Source of the DNA: Deefgea tanakiae
GTDB lineage: Bacteria > Pseudomonadota > Gammaproteobacteria > Burkholderiales > Chitinibacteraceae
Direction: 5' to 3'
Assembly (NCBI RefSeq): GCF_019665765.1
Contig: NZ_CP081150.1
Span: 496,001-560,000, forward strand
Length of the DNA: 64,000 bases
Positions within the stretch are counted from its first letter, which is position 1; the number at the start of each line of letters is the position of its first letter. The position numbers and the translations under genes are program-made. Under the pieces are notes generated by a model. It was given only the letters and a program-made list of their open reading frames with translations, was not told where the DNA came from and ran no database searches. Positions 9,439-19,416 of this stretch are shown piece by piece.

Positions 9439-9466
9439 AAAACGCCGTTCGATTGAACGGCGTTTT
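9439..9466. terminator. Bidirectional rho-independent terminator
   Basis: A perfect 12-base stem AAAACGCCGTTC with loop GATT, flanked by A- and T-runs, between the convergent kinase and chitinase genes. Confidence 0.92.
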
Positions 9467-9483
9467 GCTATTACTTGAGTCAA

Positions 9484-11487
9484 TTACTTGGTGTTATCAA
9501 CCACCACTTGACCATTGAACTTCACTTGGCCGCGGAAGAAGTAATCCACGCAAGCTTTGTAGTCGCCAGGGGTGGCGAGGCTAAATGGCGTTTGGTAGGT
9601 TGCCAGTTGGCAAGACCAAGACACGCCGCCTGGATTGTTGGCATTGTAATTCCAGCCTTTATCCAGATAGGTTTTGGTCGCTGCCGCAGAGCCATTCGTA
9701 AAGCCTTTAGACGAACCGCAAGTCAGTTGCTCACCTGTGATGTCCACGCCGAGTTCTTTCGTAAACTCTTTGTAGGCCGCGATACGGTTCAGCGATTGCG
9801 AAACTTCAGAGCCTTTACCGCACTCGATACCACCGTTGATGATGTAAGTCGTAGCGCCAAATCCTGGGGCCATGCCATTGGCGATATCCACTTGATTTGG
9901 TTTCCAAGTGCCATCAATAACCCAAGTCATTGGTGGTTTTGGTGATTGTGGGTAAACCGCAAACCAGATTGCCGAAGCAAAGTTCAATGAGGTATCAGCA
10001 ACGAGGCCCGGATTGTCGAGCAAGACATTGACGTCTCCATACAGTGATTTGCTGAATGGGCCGTAGTTGTAGTTCCATGACAATTGCTTAGAGCCGCGAC
10101 CGAAGTAGCTAAAGTACTCGCCTTTGGCGTTTTTGCCGCAGGGGTAGAAGATCGAGAAGATCGAGCCACCAGCGCCGTTAAAGCAATCTTGGTAGCCGCC
10201 AGTGCCGCTGCCTTCTTGCATGCCTTGTTCACGTAGGAACCACAAGCCTTGGCGGAAGGTTGGAATCGCAGTGTTTTGATCCATCGTTGCCAATACGGCA
10301 TTATTTTGGTCAGCGTAGCCGCGTGCAGTTGCAGGCGTCAAAGCTGGCCAGTTCGCGCCAGTTTCTTGTGCAAAGTGAGCAAAAGACGTGGCCAATAGTT
10401 TTTTACAAATCAGGTCTGAATCACGGCCATCGGCATAAGTCGCGCAATACGCAGGGAATTTCGCTACGCCTTTGAGTAGATTCTCGTAGGTGTATTTCAC
10501 GTTGCGTACTGGGAAGAAGTAATCAAACTTCGCACGGCTTAAAACGCGCTCAACGCGTTTCACGTTGTCTGGATTGCCTGCTGCGCCAACTACTACGGCA
10601 TCTACCACGGCATCAGGGCGAACTTGCAATGCATCACGGATACGATCGATGGTGCTGCTGTCTGCGCCTGCTTGACTGTAAAGTGCTTGCTCGGCCGCTT
10701 TAAATTGCGCATCCGTTGGGTAGCCCGCTGGTGCTGCGATATAAGTGATCTGTGGCTTGTAAGCGGCAACAACGGGTGTTGATGTTGCTACTGGAGTCGC
10801 AGTTGCAATTGGTGTCGCTGTTGGTGCAACTGTTACGACTGGTGTTGAACTTGGTGTTGCGGTTGGCGTAATCGTTACGACTGGCGTTGCTGTTGGCTTA
10901 GGTGTAGCTGTTGGCGCAATCGTTACGACTGGCGTGGCTGTTGGCTTAGGTGTAGCTGTTGGTGCAACAGTCACAACTGGGCTTGCTGTTGGCTGTGTGC
11001 CACCACCTGAGCAAGCGCCCAAGTTTTTCCATGGACCCCAGAGGTCTGTTGATGACGGTGCAGTGCCTTGCACCCACCATTTAGCTTCATAATTGGTGTT
11101 GTTATACACCACGCGTTGGCCACCTTGGTAGGCTGTGGCGCTATTCCATTCGCTACCACAGTTTCCAGCGACTGGTGTTGGTGCCGTTGTTGGTTTTGTG
11201 GTTGGCGCGGCAGTGATGATTGGTGCTGTTGTTGGCGCTAAGGTAGGCGCTGTCGTAGGTGCAGGCGTTGCTGTGCCACTGCCAACGAGTTCCCACGGGC
11301 CCCATTGCTCGGTGCCCGGTACATTGTTTTGCGTCCACCATTTGGCTTTGTAATCTTGGCCTGCGTAGGTGACGGTTTGGCCGCCGCTGTAGGCGGTCGC
11401 GCTATTCCAAGCAGGTGCAGCCATGACTTGAATTGAGCAGATTGCAGCGGGAATTGCCGCGAGCATCCAACGATTTATCTGTGACAT
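9484..11487 (-). CDS. Secreted GH19 chitinase with two CBM5/12 chitin-binding modules
   Basis: A 667-residue exoenzyme. The signal peptide ends near residue 24 (VMAAPAW). A chitin-binding type 3 module spans 25-68 (WNSATAYSGGQTVTYAG...KAKWW, ending WGPWELV), then a Pro/Thr linker (70-107), a second such module at 110-158, a second repetitive Pro/Thr linker (165-242), an extra domain of about 100 residues, and the GH19 catalytic domain from about 345. The GH19 acid is Glu375 in HFAQETG, and YFGRGSKQLSWNYNYG is the substrate-groove signature. It cleaves chitin endo-wise in the medium. GGAGACGTT before ATG supports the start. Transcribed alone, with a terminator at 9466-9439. The two modules share sequence and probably arose by internal duplication. 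Confidence 0.95.
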   Translation of the reverse strand: MSQINRWMLAAIPAAICSIQVMAAPAWNSATAYSGGQTVTYAGQDYKAKWWTQNNVPGTEQWGPWELVGSGTATPAPTTAPTLAPTTAPIITAAPTTKPTTAPTPVAGNCGSEWNSATAYQGGQRVVYNNTNYEAKWWVQGTAPSSTDLWGPWKNLGACSGGGTQPTASPVVTVAPTATPKPTATPVVTIAPTATPKPTATPVVTITPTATPSSTPVVTVAPTATPIATATPVATSTPVVAAYKPQITYIAAPAGYPTDAQFKAAEQALYSQAGADSSTIDRIRDALQVRPDAVVDAVVVGAAGNPDNVKRVERVLSRAKFDYFFPVRNVKYTYENLLKGVAKFPAYCATYADGRDSDLICKKLLATSFAHFAQETGANWPALTPATARGYADQNNAVLATMDQNTAIPTFRQGLWFLREQGMQEGSGTGGYQDCFNGAGGSIFSIFYPCGKNAKGEYFSYFGRGSKQLSWNYNYGPFSKSLYGDVNVLLDNPGLVADTSLNFASAIWFAVYPQSPKPPMTWVIDGTWKPNQVDIANGMAPGFGATTYIINGGIECGKGSEVSQSLNRIAAYKEFTKELGVDITGEQLTCGSSKGFTNGSAAATKTYLDKGWNYNANNPGGVSWSCQLATYQTPFSLATPGDYKACVDYFFRGQVKFNGQVVVDNTK
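10768..10977 (-). repeat. Tandem repeat encoding the Thr/Pro linker of the chitinase
   Basis: Four tandem copies of a unit of about 48 bases encode variants of VVTIAPTATPKPTATP (residues 171-240). The first two are full length and nearly identical, the third is two residues shorter, and the fourth has diverged. The repeat is in frame, so copy-number change would alter linker length only. Confidence 0.85.
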
Positions 11488-11745
11488 AACGTCTCCATCC
11501 TTATTGTGGCACCGAGATCAGTGAAAACCGCTGGTGCTGTTATGAGTTTGCTTGACCAGGCAACAGCCTTGTAAGCAAACAGCATACTAATCCGCGTCAG
11601 GGAAATTGACTAGCCTAAAGATTGATTTTCTGCAGAGAAATGTATTAAAAATCACACTTTAAAAACGCTGTAAGTGCGGTGTTGGCGATGTGCTAGAAGT
11701 GATTGATTTAATGGATAAATTAATACGGGAAAACCCGTATCTTTA

Positions 11746-12420
11746 CTATTTTGGCCAAGCTAAATCCCACGGCGCATCGAGTTGGCTAAGCTGGTCTTGG
11801 CAGACTGCCGATTGGAAATGTTGTCCAAAAGTAGGTGGGCATGTATATCGATGGGTATTGCCTGCTAGCTTAAATTCAATAGCGTATGCATGTAGATACC
11901 CGCGATCAGCTTCTGTTCCTGCATAGCGAGAGTCGCCGAGAATGGGGCTGCCTAAACTTTTGAGTGCCACGCGCAATTGATGTGTGCGTCCGGTGCGCGG
12001 GCGGAGCAAAAACAAACGCAGGCCATCGCCAAGTCCATAACTAAAAAACTGTGTTGTTGCCAATTGGCCGCCTTCACGCACGAATTTCCAGCTACCACCT
12101 CGGCCTTTTTCCATCCCGCCTTGGATCTTGCCCTGCTTTTTACTGGGCTTGGCATCAGAGATCGCGAGGTAAAATTTTTGAATGTGATGTGCTGCAAATT
12201 GCTCGCCCAAGCTGCGGGTGGTCTCAGGATTGCGCGCCAATAGCAGTAAACCAGAGGTCATTTTATCGAGTCGATGCACTGTGAATAGTGAATCAATTCC
12301 CGTTTGTTGCCGCACCAAGTCGATCAAACTGGCTTGCTCTTCATTTTGATGAAAATCCAGCCCAGCAGGTTTATCAATCAGCAAAAAATCATCGGTCTGC
12401 GCCAAAATTGGAATCATCAT
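11746..12420 (-). CDS. RluA-family RNA pseudouridine synthase
   Basis: About 224 residues from the preferred start. The RluA catalytic motif HRLDKMTSGLLLLA carries the nucleophilic Asp, and RPRTGRTHQLRVALKSLG is the conserved C-terminal motif. No N-terminal S4 domain is present, so it belongs to the short RluA/TruC-like class. It isomerises uridine to pseudouridine in rRNA or tRNA. The target base cannot be told from sequence. The frame is open to 12438, but ATG 12420 overlaps the stop of the upstream transporter as ATGA, the usual coupling arrangement, so I use 12420. It forms a two-gene unit with the DMT transporter. Confidence 0.88.
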   Translation of the reverse strand: MMIPILAQTDDFLLIDKPAGLDFHQNEEQASLIDLVRQQTGIDSLFTVHRLDKMTSGLLLLARNPETTRSLGEQFAAHHIQKFYLAISDAKPSKKQGKIQGGMEKGRGGSWKFVREGGQLATTQFFSYGLGDGLRLFLLRPRTGRTHQLRVALKSLGSPILGDSRYAGTEADRGYLHAYAIEFKLAGNTHRYTCPPTFGQHFQSAVCQDQLSQLDAPWDLAWPK

Positions 12421-12887
12421 GACTTTACTTTGATCCATTCATTACCAAAATTGACCAGCAGCACGCCAATCACCACCAGCACTGCGCCCAGCAAGCGTGG
12501 CCAGCTGATGTCTTTCAGTGGCATTGCAAACCAACCAAAACGATCAAACAGCATCGAAGCAATAATTTGGCCGGTAATAATCAGCGACAACATCGTTGCT
12601 GCCCCCAGTTTAGGCGCAACCAAAGTGGTACCGAACACAAACACCGCACCTAGTAAGCCGCCGATTAACATCCACGCTTCGGCTTTTGGTAGATTGGCGA
12701 GGGCGCTGAGTTTTTGCCCGGTGGCGATCGCAATGCAAAGTAGCGCAATCGTACCGACAGAAAATGACACTAAGGCCGCCAGCACCGTACTGTTGCCAAC
12801 GACGGCTTTGAGTTGATTGTTGATCGCCGCTTGCAAGGGCACGATCAAACCAATGGTGAGCGCTAACAGGCTATATAAATAGGTCAT
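12417..12887 (-). CDS. YdcZ-type (DUF606) DMT-family inner-membrane transporter
   Basis: From ATG 12887 the product has 156 residues, the normal length for this family, starting MTYLYSLLALTIGLIVPLQA. Five hydrophobic helices can be read, with polar signatures typical of the half-size DMT transporters (NNQLKAVVGNS, GGLLGAVFVFG). The frame is open upstream to 13046, but that stretch is basic, has no membrane segment and overlaps a structured intergenic region, so I treat it as untranslated. Such half-size transporters usually act as dimers. The substrate is unknown. Its stop overlaps the start of the pseudouridine synthase by 4 bases. Confidence 0.85.
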   Translation of the reverse strand: MTYLYSLLALTIGLIVPLQAAINNQLKAVVGNSTVLAALVSFSVGTIALLCIAIATGQKLSALANLPKAEAWMLIGGLLGAVFVFGTTLVAPKLGAATMLSLIITGQIIASMLFDRFGWFAMPLKDISWPRLLGAVLVVIGVLLVNFGNEWIKVKS

Positions 12888-12939
12888 GAATCGTCTCAAT
12901 AGTAAAAGTTGGCTTATGGTACTGCAATCAAGCGTTTCT

Positions 12940-13016
12940 GGCGGCGCAAGATTAGTACGTCTAGCGTCAACAATGAGTTGCCCGCAAAATGATTTGCGCC
13001 GCCGAACAAACTCATT
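12940..13016. other. Interleaved inverted repeats in the leader of the transporter gene
   Basis: Two perfect inverted repeats interlock. GGCGGCGCAA at 12940-12949 pairs with TTGCGCCGCC at 12994-13003, and AATGAGTT at 12972-12979 pairs with AACTCATT at 13009-13016. The order arm1-armA-arm2-armB means they would form a pseudoknot or two alternative hairpins. The element lies 50-130 bases upstream of the DMT transporter start and would be part of its 5' leader on the minus strand. Function unknown. Confidence 0.5.
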
Positions 13017-13117
13017 TAACTTGAGTGCCCGCGGCAGTTGGCGCAAATAAATAATTGAGCTGGAAGACGGATATTTTCTCTAGCTCGAACTACACTGATT
13101 GGATTGAAAGGATGCCC

Positions 13118-13441
13118 ATGCAACACATTAGCCCTAGTGATTTGAATAGCTGGTTGCAAGACACGAGCCGCGTTGCGCCACAATTACTCGATGTGCGTGA
13201 GCCATGGGAAGTGGCGTTGTGCCAAATTGCCGGTAGCCAAAATATCCCGATGAATCATATTCCGAGTGAGCAAACCCGCTTAGATCCAGATGCAACCTAT
13301 GTGGTCATTTGCCACCACGGCGTACGCAGCTACCAAGTGGCAGGATTTTTGGAGCGGCAGGGCTTTGAAAATATGATTAATCTAGATGGTGGGGTCGCTG
13401 CGTGGGCTGACGTTGTTGATCCGAGTATGGCGCGTTATTAA
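13118..13441 (+). CDS. Single-domain rhodanese (sulfurtransferase)
   Basis: A 107-residue cytoplasmic protein made of one rhodanese domain, the size of GlpE. The active-site loop is CHHGVRS with Cys65 as the persulphide carrier. LLDVREPWEV and NLDGGVAAW are the conserved flanking motifs. The frame is open from 13055, but ATG 13118 has AAAGG 6 bases upstream and begins the domain, so I use 13118. It transfers sulphane sulphur from a donor such as thiosulphate to an acceptor thiol. The physiological acceptor is unknown. In many betaproteobacteria a similar gene lies beside a PCMT-like methyltransferase and tolC. Here the PCMT-like gene is 6 kb away. Confidence 0.9.
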   Translation: MQHISPSDLNSWLQDTSRVAPQLLDVREPWEVALCQIAGSQNIPMNHIPSEQTRLDPDATYVVICHHGVRSYQVAGFLERQGFENMINLDGGVAAWADVVDPSMARY

Positions 13442-13501
13442 TTTTTTAGGTATTTAAAGCTAGGCATTGATTAGTATTGGCTAGATTGATATACCCATTG
13501 A

Positions 13502-13831
13502 GTGCGAAATATGGACTTAACCCGAGTCGGTTTATTTTTTGAGTTGCTAGAGCGAGAGCTAGCGGGCCAACCTGATTTACACGCGGATTTAATGGCGGTC
13601 GCGCAATTTGAGCCACAGGTTTTACTACCGTGGTTGGGTGTGCTTGATATGGCGGAACAAAAATTAGGTAGTTTGGAGCTGGTTGCCCAATGGCTCAGTT
13701 GTCCTCATGCGGAACTGAATGGCGCGCCACCCGTATATTGGGTGGGGCGGACTGATGGCACTGAGATGGTGCGCGAGTTGCTCGAAAAATATCCGCTACC
13801 GCCGTGGCGGCAGCGTCATCCCACTGCTTAG
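13502..13831 (+). CDS. Small protein with a DUF2384 (MbcA/ParS antitoxin-like) C-terminal part
   Basis: A 109-residue cytoplasmic protein starting at GTG 13502 or ATG 13511. The C-terminal half reads QWLSCPHAELNGAPPVYW and then RTDGTEMVRELLEKY, close to the antitoxin toxin-binding pattern W-L-x2-P-x-x-x-L-x-G-x2-P and G-x3-V-x2-L-L. The N-terminal half is helical but has no evident DNA-binding helix-turn-helix. No RES-domain toxin is adjacent, so it is either a solitary relative or a domain with another role. Its stop codon overlaps the stop of rlhA on the other strand. Family assignment is by pattern only. Confidence 0.6.
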   Translation: MRNMDLTRVGLFFELLERELAGQPDLHADLMAVAQFEPQVLLPWLGVLDMAEQKLGSLELVAQWLSCPHAELNGAPPVYWVGRTDGTEMVRELLEKYPLPPWRQRHPTA

Positions 13832-15819
13832 TGGCTATAGCCTTCGGTCGATGGCTTGGCTTTATGAAAAGTAATCGTCTGCTCAGTGATAATCGACGGT
13901 GGTGGTGATTTTAGAATGTGCGGTTTCATTTTGCCCATCACGTGCATTTCGCACGGTTTGCAATCGAATACCAGCGTGTAGCTTTCTTTGTCGTTCGCCA
14001 AAGTCATCGGCTCAGCCTTGATTTGGCCTTTCACACCAATCACGCCTTTGGCCTGTTTCGGGCACAATTCAAACGAAAACCGCAGGCAATGCTTGGTAAT
14101 CATCAGCGGGACTTCACCCGCTTCTTCGTGTGCCTCGTAGGCCGCAGCGATGAGTTTAACGCCGTGCTCTTGATAAAACTCTCTGGCGCGGGCGTTGTAG
14201 ACATTGCCCAAGAACGACAGCGTTTCATCTGGGTAAATCGCAGGCGGCGCAACCGGCACTTTACGTTCTTGCTTGGGCCATGCAGCAACGCGTGCGAGTT
14301 CGAGTTGTTCGACCGCTTCGCGGCGTAGCGCGTTAATCGCGGATGCAGCCACATGCCAAGGCTGGCTCAGATTGAGTGATACGTCTTCGGCATAAAACAT
14401 CGTATTGCCGAGTTTGCCAAGGCCGCCAATCAGGCCACTCCACGCTTTATCCGCATTTTGCGACATTTCCAGCGCCATTGGCGCGTCCACCGTCACCGTA
14501 CAGCCGTCGGCATCGGTAATGGTGAGCGCAAGACCCGTCGCAGTTTCAGACAAATTGAGCCACACGCCGACTTTACGTTCTGCGGATTTTTTATTGAGTA
14601 TCTGTTCCCAGGCATGATCACGATTGCGGTTCATGCCAATACCTGCTTTAAGGCCGACTAGTTCGCTCATAGGCTCATTAGGGAACACGCGAAATAGCCC
14701 AGCCGCTTTATCGACGGCTTCAACGGTATTGGCTTGCACGCCGACCACTTCACGTTTTTTCATGTAATTCAAACCATCGCCGTTAGCCAGTGGCTCAGCG
14801 GGATCAATGATTTGAATTTCAAAGAATTTATCCGCAACGCGAGTGATTGTGCCAACGGGCAGACCAATGTATTTCGGTGAATCAAACGCGCCGATGTCGG
14901 TTTTGCGTTCTGTCGCAAAATAATCGGTATGACCACGGTGGAAGGTTTTATCGACGTTGGGTGTAAAGAAAATCTCGCTGCGACCACTCGACGCCGGTGC
15001 AAGGTCAGGGCGTTGTTCCAAAATCGCATCAAGGTGTTGGCGGTAATGCGCAGTGATGTTTTTAACGTATTGCGCGTCTTTGTAGCGACCTTCGATTTTG
15101 AACGAGCGTACACCAGCATCGACTAGCAGTGCCAAATTGTCGGTTTGATCATTGTCCTTCATCGACAGCAAATGCTTATCGAACGCAACAACTTGGCCTT
15201 TGTGATCGGTGAGTGTGTACGGCAAACGACAGGCTTGTGAGCAATCGCCGCGATTGGCGCTGCGATTGGTTGCGGCATGGCTGATATTGCATTGGCCAGA
15301 AAACGCGACGCACAGCGCGCCGTGGATGAAATATTCAATCGTCGCCGTGTCGCCAATGGCGGCGCTGATTTCGCGAATTTGCTTCACACCCAATTCACGC
15401 GCCAGCACGATTTGCGAGAAACCGGCATCCGATAAAAATTTGGCTTTGGCGGGGTTTCGAATATCGCATTGCGTACTGGCGTGCAACTGAATCGGTGGAA
15501 TATCGAGTTTGAGTACGCCCATATCTTGTACGATCAGCGCATCCACACCCGCTTCGTACAGCTGAATAATTTGCTGGCGTGCGGGTTCAAGTTCGTTGTC
15601 GTGCAGGATGGTATTGAGCGTGACAAACACGCGCGAATGATAGCGATGCGCAAATTGCACCAAGCTGGCGATGTCTTCAATCGGATTGCTGGCATTATGC
15701 CGCGCGCCAAAGCTCGGCCCGCCGATATAGACCGCATCCGCACCGTGCAAAATCGCTTCTCTAGCAATTTCAGCAGTTTTAGCGGGGGCGAGCAATTCGA
15801 GTTGATGCGGCAAAAGCAT
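13828..15819 (-). CDS. rlhA: U32-family protein, 23S rRNA C2501 hydroxylase RlhA
   Basis: About 663 residues, matching RlhA (formerly YdcP), not the shorter tRNA enzyme TrhP/YegQ. The N-terminal U32 barrel begins LELLAPAKTAEIAREAILHGADAVYIGG. The U32 signature with cysteines is present (IHGALCVAFSGQCNISH, then GDCSQACRLPY), consistent with an iron-sulphur cluster. The C-terminal extension carries a further cysteine pair (FDCKPCEMHVMGKMK). RlhA makes 5-hydroxycytidine at C2501 of 23S rRNA, with prephenate and iron involved. The frame is open to a TTG at 15831, but ATG 15819 with upstream GGA is the better start. Convergent with the DUF2384-like gene, their stop codons overlapping. Confidence 0.88.
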   Translation of the reverse strand: MLLPHQLELLAPAKTAEIAREAILHGADAVYIGGPSFGARHNASNPIEDIASLVQFAHRYHSRVFVTLNTILHDNELEPARQQIIQLYEAGVDALIVQDMGVLKLDIPPIQLHASTQCDIRNPAKAKFLSDAGFSQIVLARELGVKQIREISAAIGDTATIEYFIHGALCVAFSGQCNISHAATNRSANRGDCSQACRLPYTLTDHKGQVVAFDKHLLSMKDNDQTDNLALLVDAGVRSFKIEGRYKDAQYVKNITAHYRQHLDAILEQRPDLAPASSGRSEIFFTPNVDKTFHRGHTDYFATERKTDIGAFDSPKYIGLPVGTITRVADKFFEIQIIDPAEPLANGDGLNYMKKREVVGVQANTVEAVDKAAGLFRVFPNEPMSELVGLKAGIGMNRNRDHAWEQILNKKSAERKVGVWLNLSETATGLALTITDADGCTVTVDAPMALEMSQNADKAWSGLIGGLGKLGNTMFYAEDVSLNLSQPWHVAASAINALRREAVEQLELARVAAWPKQERKVPVAPPAIYPDETLSFLGNVYNARAREFYQEHGVKLIAAAYEAHEEAGEVPLMITKHCLRFSFELCPKQAKGVIGVKGQIKAEPMTLANDKESYTLVFDCKPCEMHVMGKMKPHILKSPPPSIITEQTITFHKAKPSTEGYSH

Positions 15820-16052
15820 GGGGCAATCCAAAGCAGGTAATCGAAGGGGCGGAAGTATAACGTATTCAATGGCTTAGCGGTGATGTTGGCTGCGCTGAAT
15901 TTTGTCATCAACATGAATGCGCGGGTTTATGTCGTTTTCTCATAGTCAATACAATTGGAAAAGCAATTTTTATACTGTATTTGATCTGATGTAAGGTAAA
16001 GTACTTATTCTATTTAATCTGTTTTGTTAATAATGGACTGGATCGAGGTCGA

Positions 16053-16934
16053 ATGAATCAATTGAAAGCGGGCTTGGGTCTGGCAGTGGTCGTATTGAGT
16101 TTGCAGCTGCAAGCCGCTGATCCACGTCAATTTGGTGTTGTTGCGGAAGATACAAGCCGAACTTCTGTGCGTTTCCGTATGCAAGAGAAAGAATCGCCGC
16201 GCGGCCCGCGGATGATTGAAGTGGAAGATAAAACTAGTTTTAGTATTCGACATGCGCAGTATTTCTCAGTCGCAGATCGTCTTGCATATATGGCAATACA
16301 AGTGCCGTATGTGACGGTGGAAGAGTCCTTTAAAAATTATAGACGTCCTCCTGCCGAGGCCGATGGCATCGGTGATGTAATGATTGGGATGGGGATTGGC
16401 GTCTACCGGATGCCTGCATTAGACGCTGCTGCTTTAAAAAACTATGATCGAAATGGCTTTAGCAGTGGGTGTGCGATGCAAGTGGCGATCCCTACCGCTT
16501 CGTATGTTAAAAATCAATCGACCAATATTACGAATAATCGCTGGATGGTGATGCCTGAATGCCAGCTTGGCTGGACTCAAAACCAATGGCTGCTTGAAGG
16601 TACGCTGGGTATGAATTGGTTTTCGGATAATACCGATTATTACTCGGGCACCTTTGAGCAAGAGAATATTTACAGAGCTAAAGTGATGGCCAGTTACAGT
16701 GTGGTTCGCTCCGTTTGGGTGGGCGCTACGCTGGAATACCAAAATGGCGGCGAAGTGACACGCGGTGGGCGTAAAGCAAACGATAGTCTGAATAATTGGC
16801 TGGCTGGTGCTGCGATGAACTTCCGTTTGCCGGGGCAAAATAGCCTGCGCTTTGTTGGCGAATGGCCGATTAGCACCGCTAAAGGCGCAAGTGAAAGCAA
16901 GGAAATCTCAGTGGTGTTTTCACATGTTTGGTGA
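16053..16934 (+). CDS. Predicted outer-membrane protein, Phenol_MetA_deg-like
   Basis: A 293-residue protein with a signal peptide (cut after LQLQAAD, near residue 22). The mature part shows alternating polar/hydrophobic beta strands such as SIRHAQYFSV and RAKVMASYSV, with a GIGDVMIGMGIGVYR strand pair and an aromatic C terminus (VVFSHVW) typical of outer-membrane barrels. This layout fits the family often called transporter or MetA-pathway phenol degradation protein, whose function is not established. GAGGTCGA before ATG supports the start. It stands alone and a strong terminator follows at 17053-17099. Confidence 0.7.
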   Translation: MNQLKAGLGLAVVVLSLQLQAADPRQFGVVAEDTSRTSVRFRMQEKESPRGPRMIEVEDKTSFSIRHAQYFSVADRLAYMAIQVPYVTVEESFKNYRRPPAEADGIGDVMIGMGIGVYRMPALDAAALKNYDRNGFSSGCAMQVAIPTASYVKNQSTNITNNRWMVMPECQLGWTQNQWLLEGTLGMNWFSDNTDYYSGTFEQENIYRAKVMASYSVVRSVWVGATLEYQNGGEVTRGGRKANDSLNNWLAGAAMNFRLPGQNSLRFVGEWPISTAKGASESKEISVVFSHVW

Positions 16935-16952
16935 GGTTCAAAGCTAAATTCG

Positions 16953-17036
16953 GATCACGAACGGCACGAAAAAAGCCGAAAAATGCTAAGGCCAATTCGC
17001 TGTGCTTTTGTTCGTGCTTTTCGTGTCTTTCGTGGA
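16953..17036. repeat. Intergenic CACGAA / TTCGTG repeat cluster
   Basis: CACGAAC and CACGAAAA on the left recur as inverted copies (GTTCGTG, TTTTCGTG, TTTCGTGG) on the right over about 80 bases. It is non-coding and may be a decayed short dispersed repeat. No function is assigned. Confidence 0.4.
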
Positions 17037-17052
17037 CTCCGTCTTTTTTGGG

Positions 17053-17099
17053 TAATTAAAAACGCAGCGCCCAATCACTTGGGGCTGCGTTTTTAATTA
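17053..17099. terminator. Bidirectional rho-independent terminator
   Basis: A long stem TAATTAAAAACGCAGC(G)CCC pairs with GGGGCTGCGTTTTTAATTA with one bulged base and loop AATCACTT. It lies between the convergent outer-membrane protein gene and thiC. A second small hairpin, GGCTAGG/CCTAGCC at 17102-17125, lies between it and thiC. Confidence 0.92.
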
Positions 17100-17136
17100 G
17101 TGGCTAGGGGTATTGCTGCCTAGCCATTATTTAGTA

Positions 17137-19062
<1,926 letters not shown>

Positions 19063-19177
19063 TTAAGTTTCTCCAGTGCCCTTACCGCATCAAGTGATGA
19101 GTAAGTTGCGCTCGTTGGCGCAATTAATAAAAAAGGATTTGGCGCAGGAGGAGGCAGGAGAAGGTACGCTGCTCGCT

Positions 19178-19320
19178 TTCCTACGCCGGTATTAACCGGG
19201 TCAGGTTCCAAGGGTATCTCTCATCTGCCATAGCCTAAATTCGATTCAATTTAGTACTTTGTAAGAGCGTGTTTTAAAGTGTTAAACACCTAAAAAGTAG
19301 CTCTGGCAGAACCCCTAGCG
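19178..19320 (-). promoter_or_regulatory. TPP riboswitch (THI element) controlling thiC
   Basis: Read on the minus strand, the leader has the 5' CTAGGGGT arm, then the conserved core TGAGA-x-ATACCCTTGGAACC, then TGACCCGGTTAATACCGG and the closing CGTAGGAAA. These are the parts of the thiamine pyrophosphate aptamer. The segment between GGGGTTCTGCC and GGCAGATGAGA is about 90 bases, much longer than the minimal form, so the optional P3/P3a arm is enlarged. About 115 bases separate the aptamer from the thiC start. No clear terminator with a U-run follows, so control probably acts on translation. Confidence 0.95.
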
Positions 19321-19416
19321 ATTCATGAGTGTGAAACTAAAAGAGTTGTGGGATAATTGCAAGATAAATTCGAATAACCAATAGCCGTAGTCGGCTTGTC
19401 TTGAGGTAAAGCAAAG

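Noticed and set aside
10768-10977. CRISPR-like array
   Set aside because: The repeats are contiguous, in frame and coding, with no unique spacers.
11135-11353. Open frame antisense to the first chitinase linker
   Set aside because: Low-complexity Val/Gly/Ala translation is the expected reverse of a Thr/Pro-rich coding repeat. No ribosome-binding site supports it.
12888-13046. N-terminal extension of the DMT transporter frame
   Set aside because: It is basic, non-membranous, overlaps the interleaved inverted repeats, and the family length is met exactly from ATG 12887.
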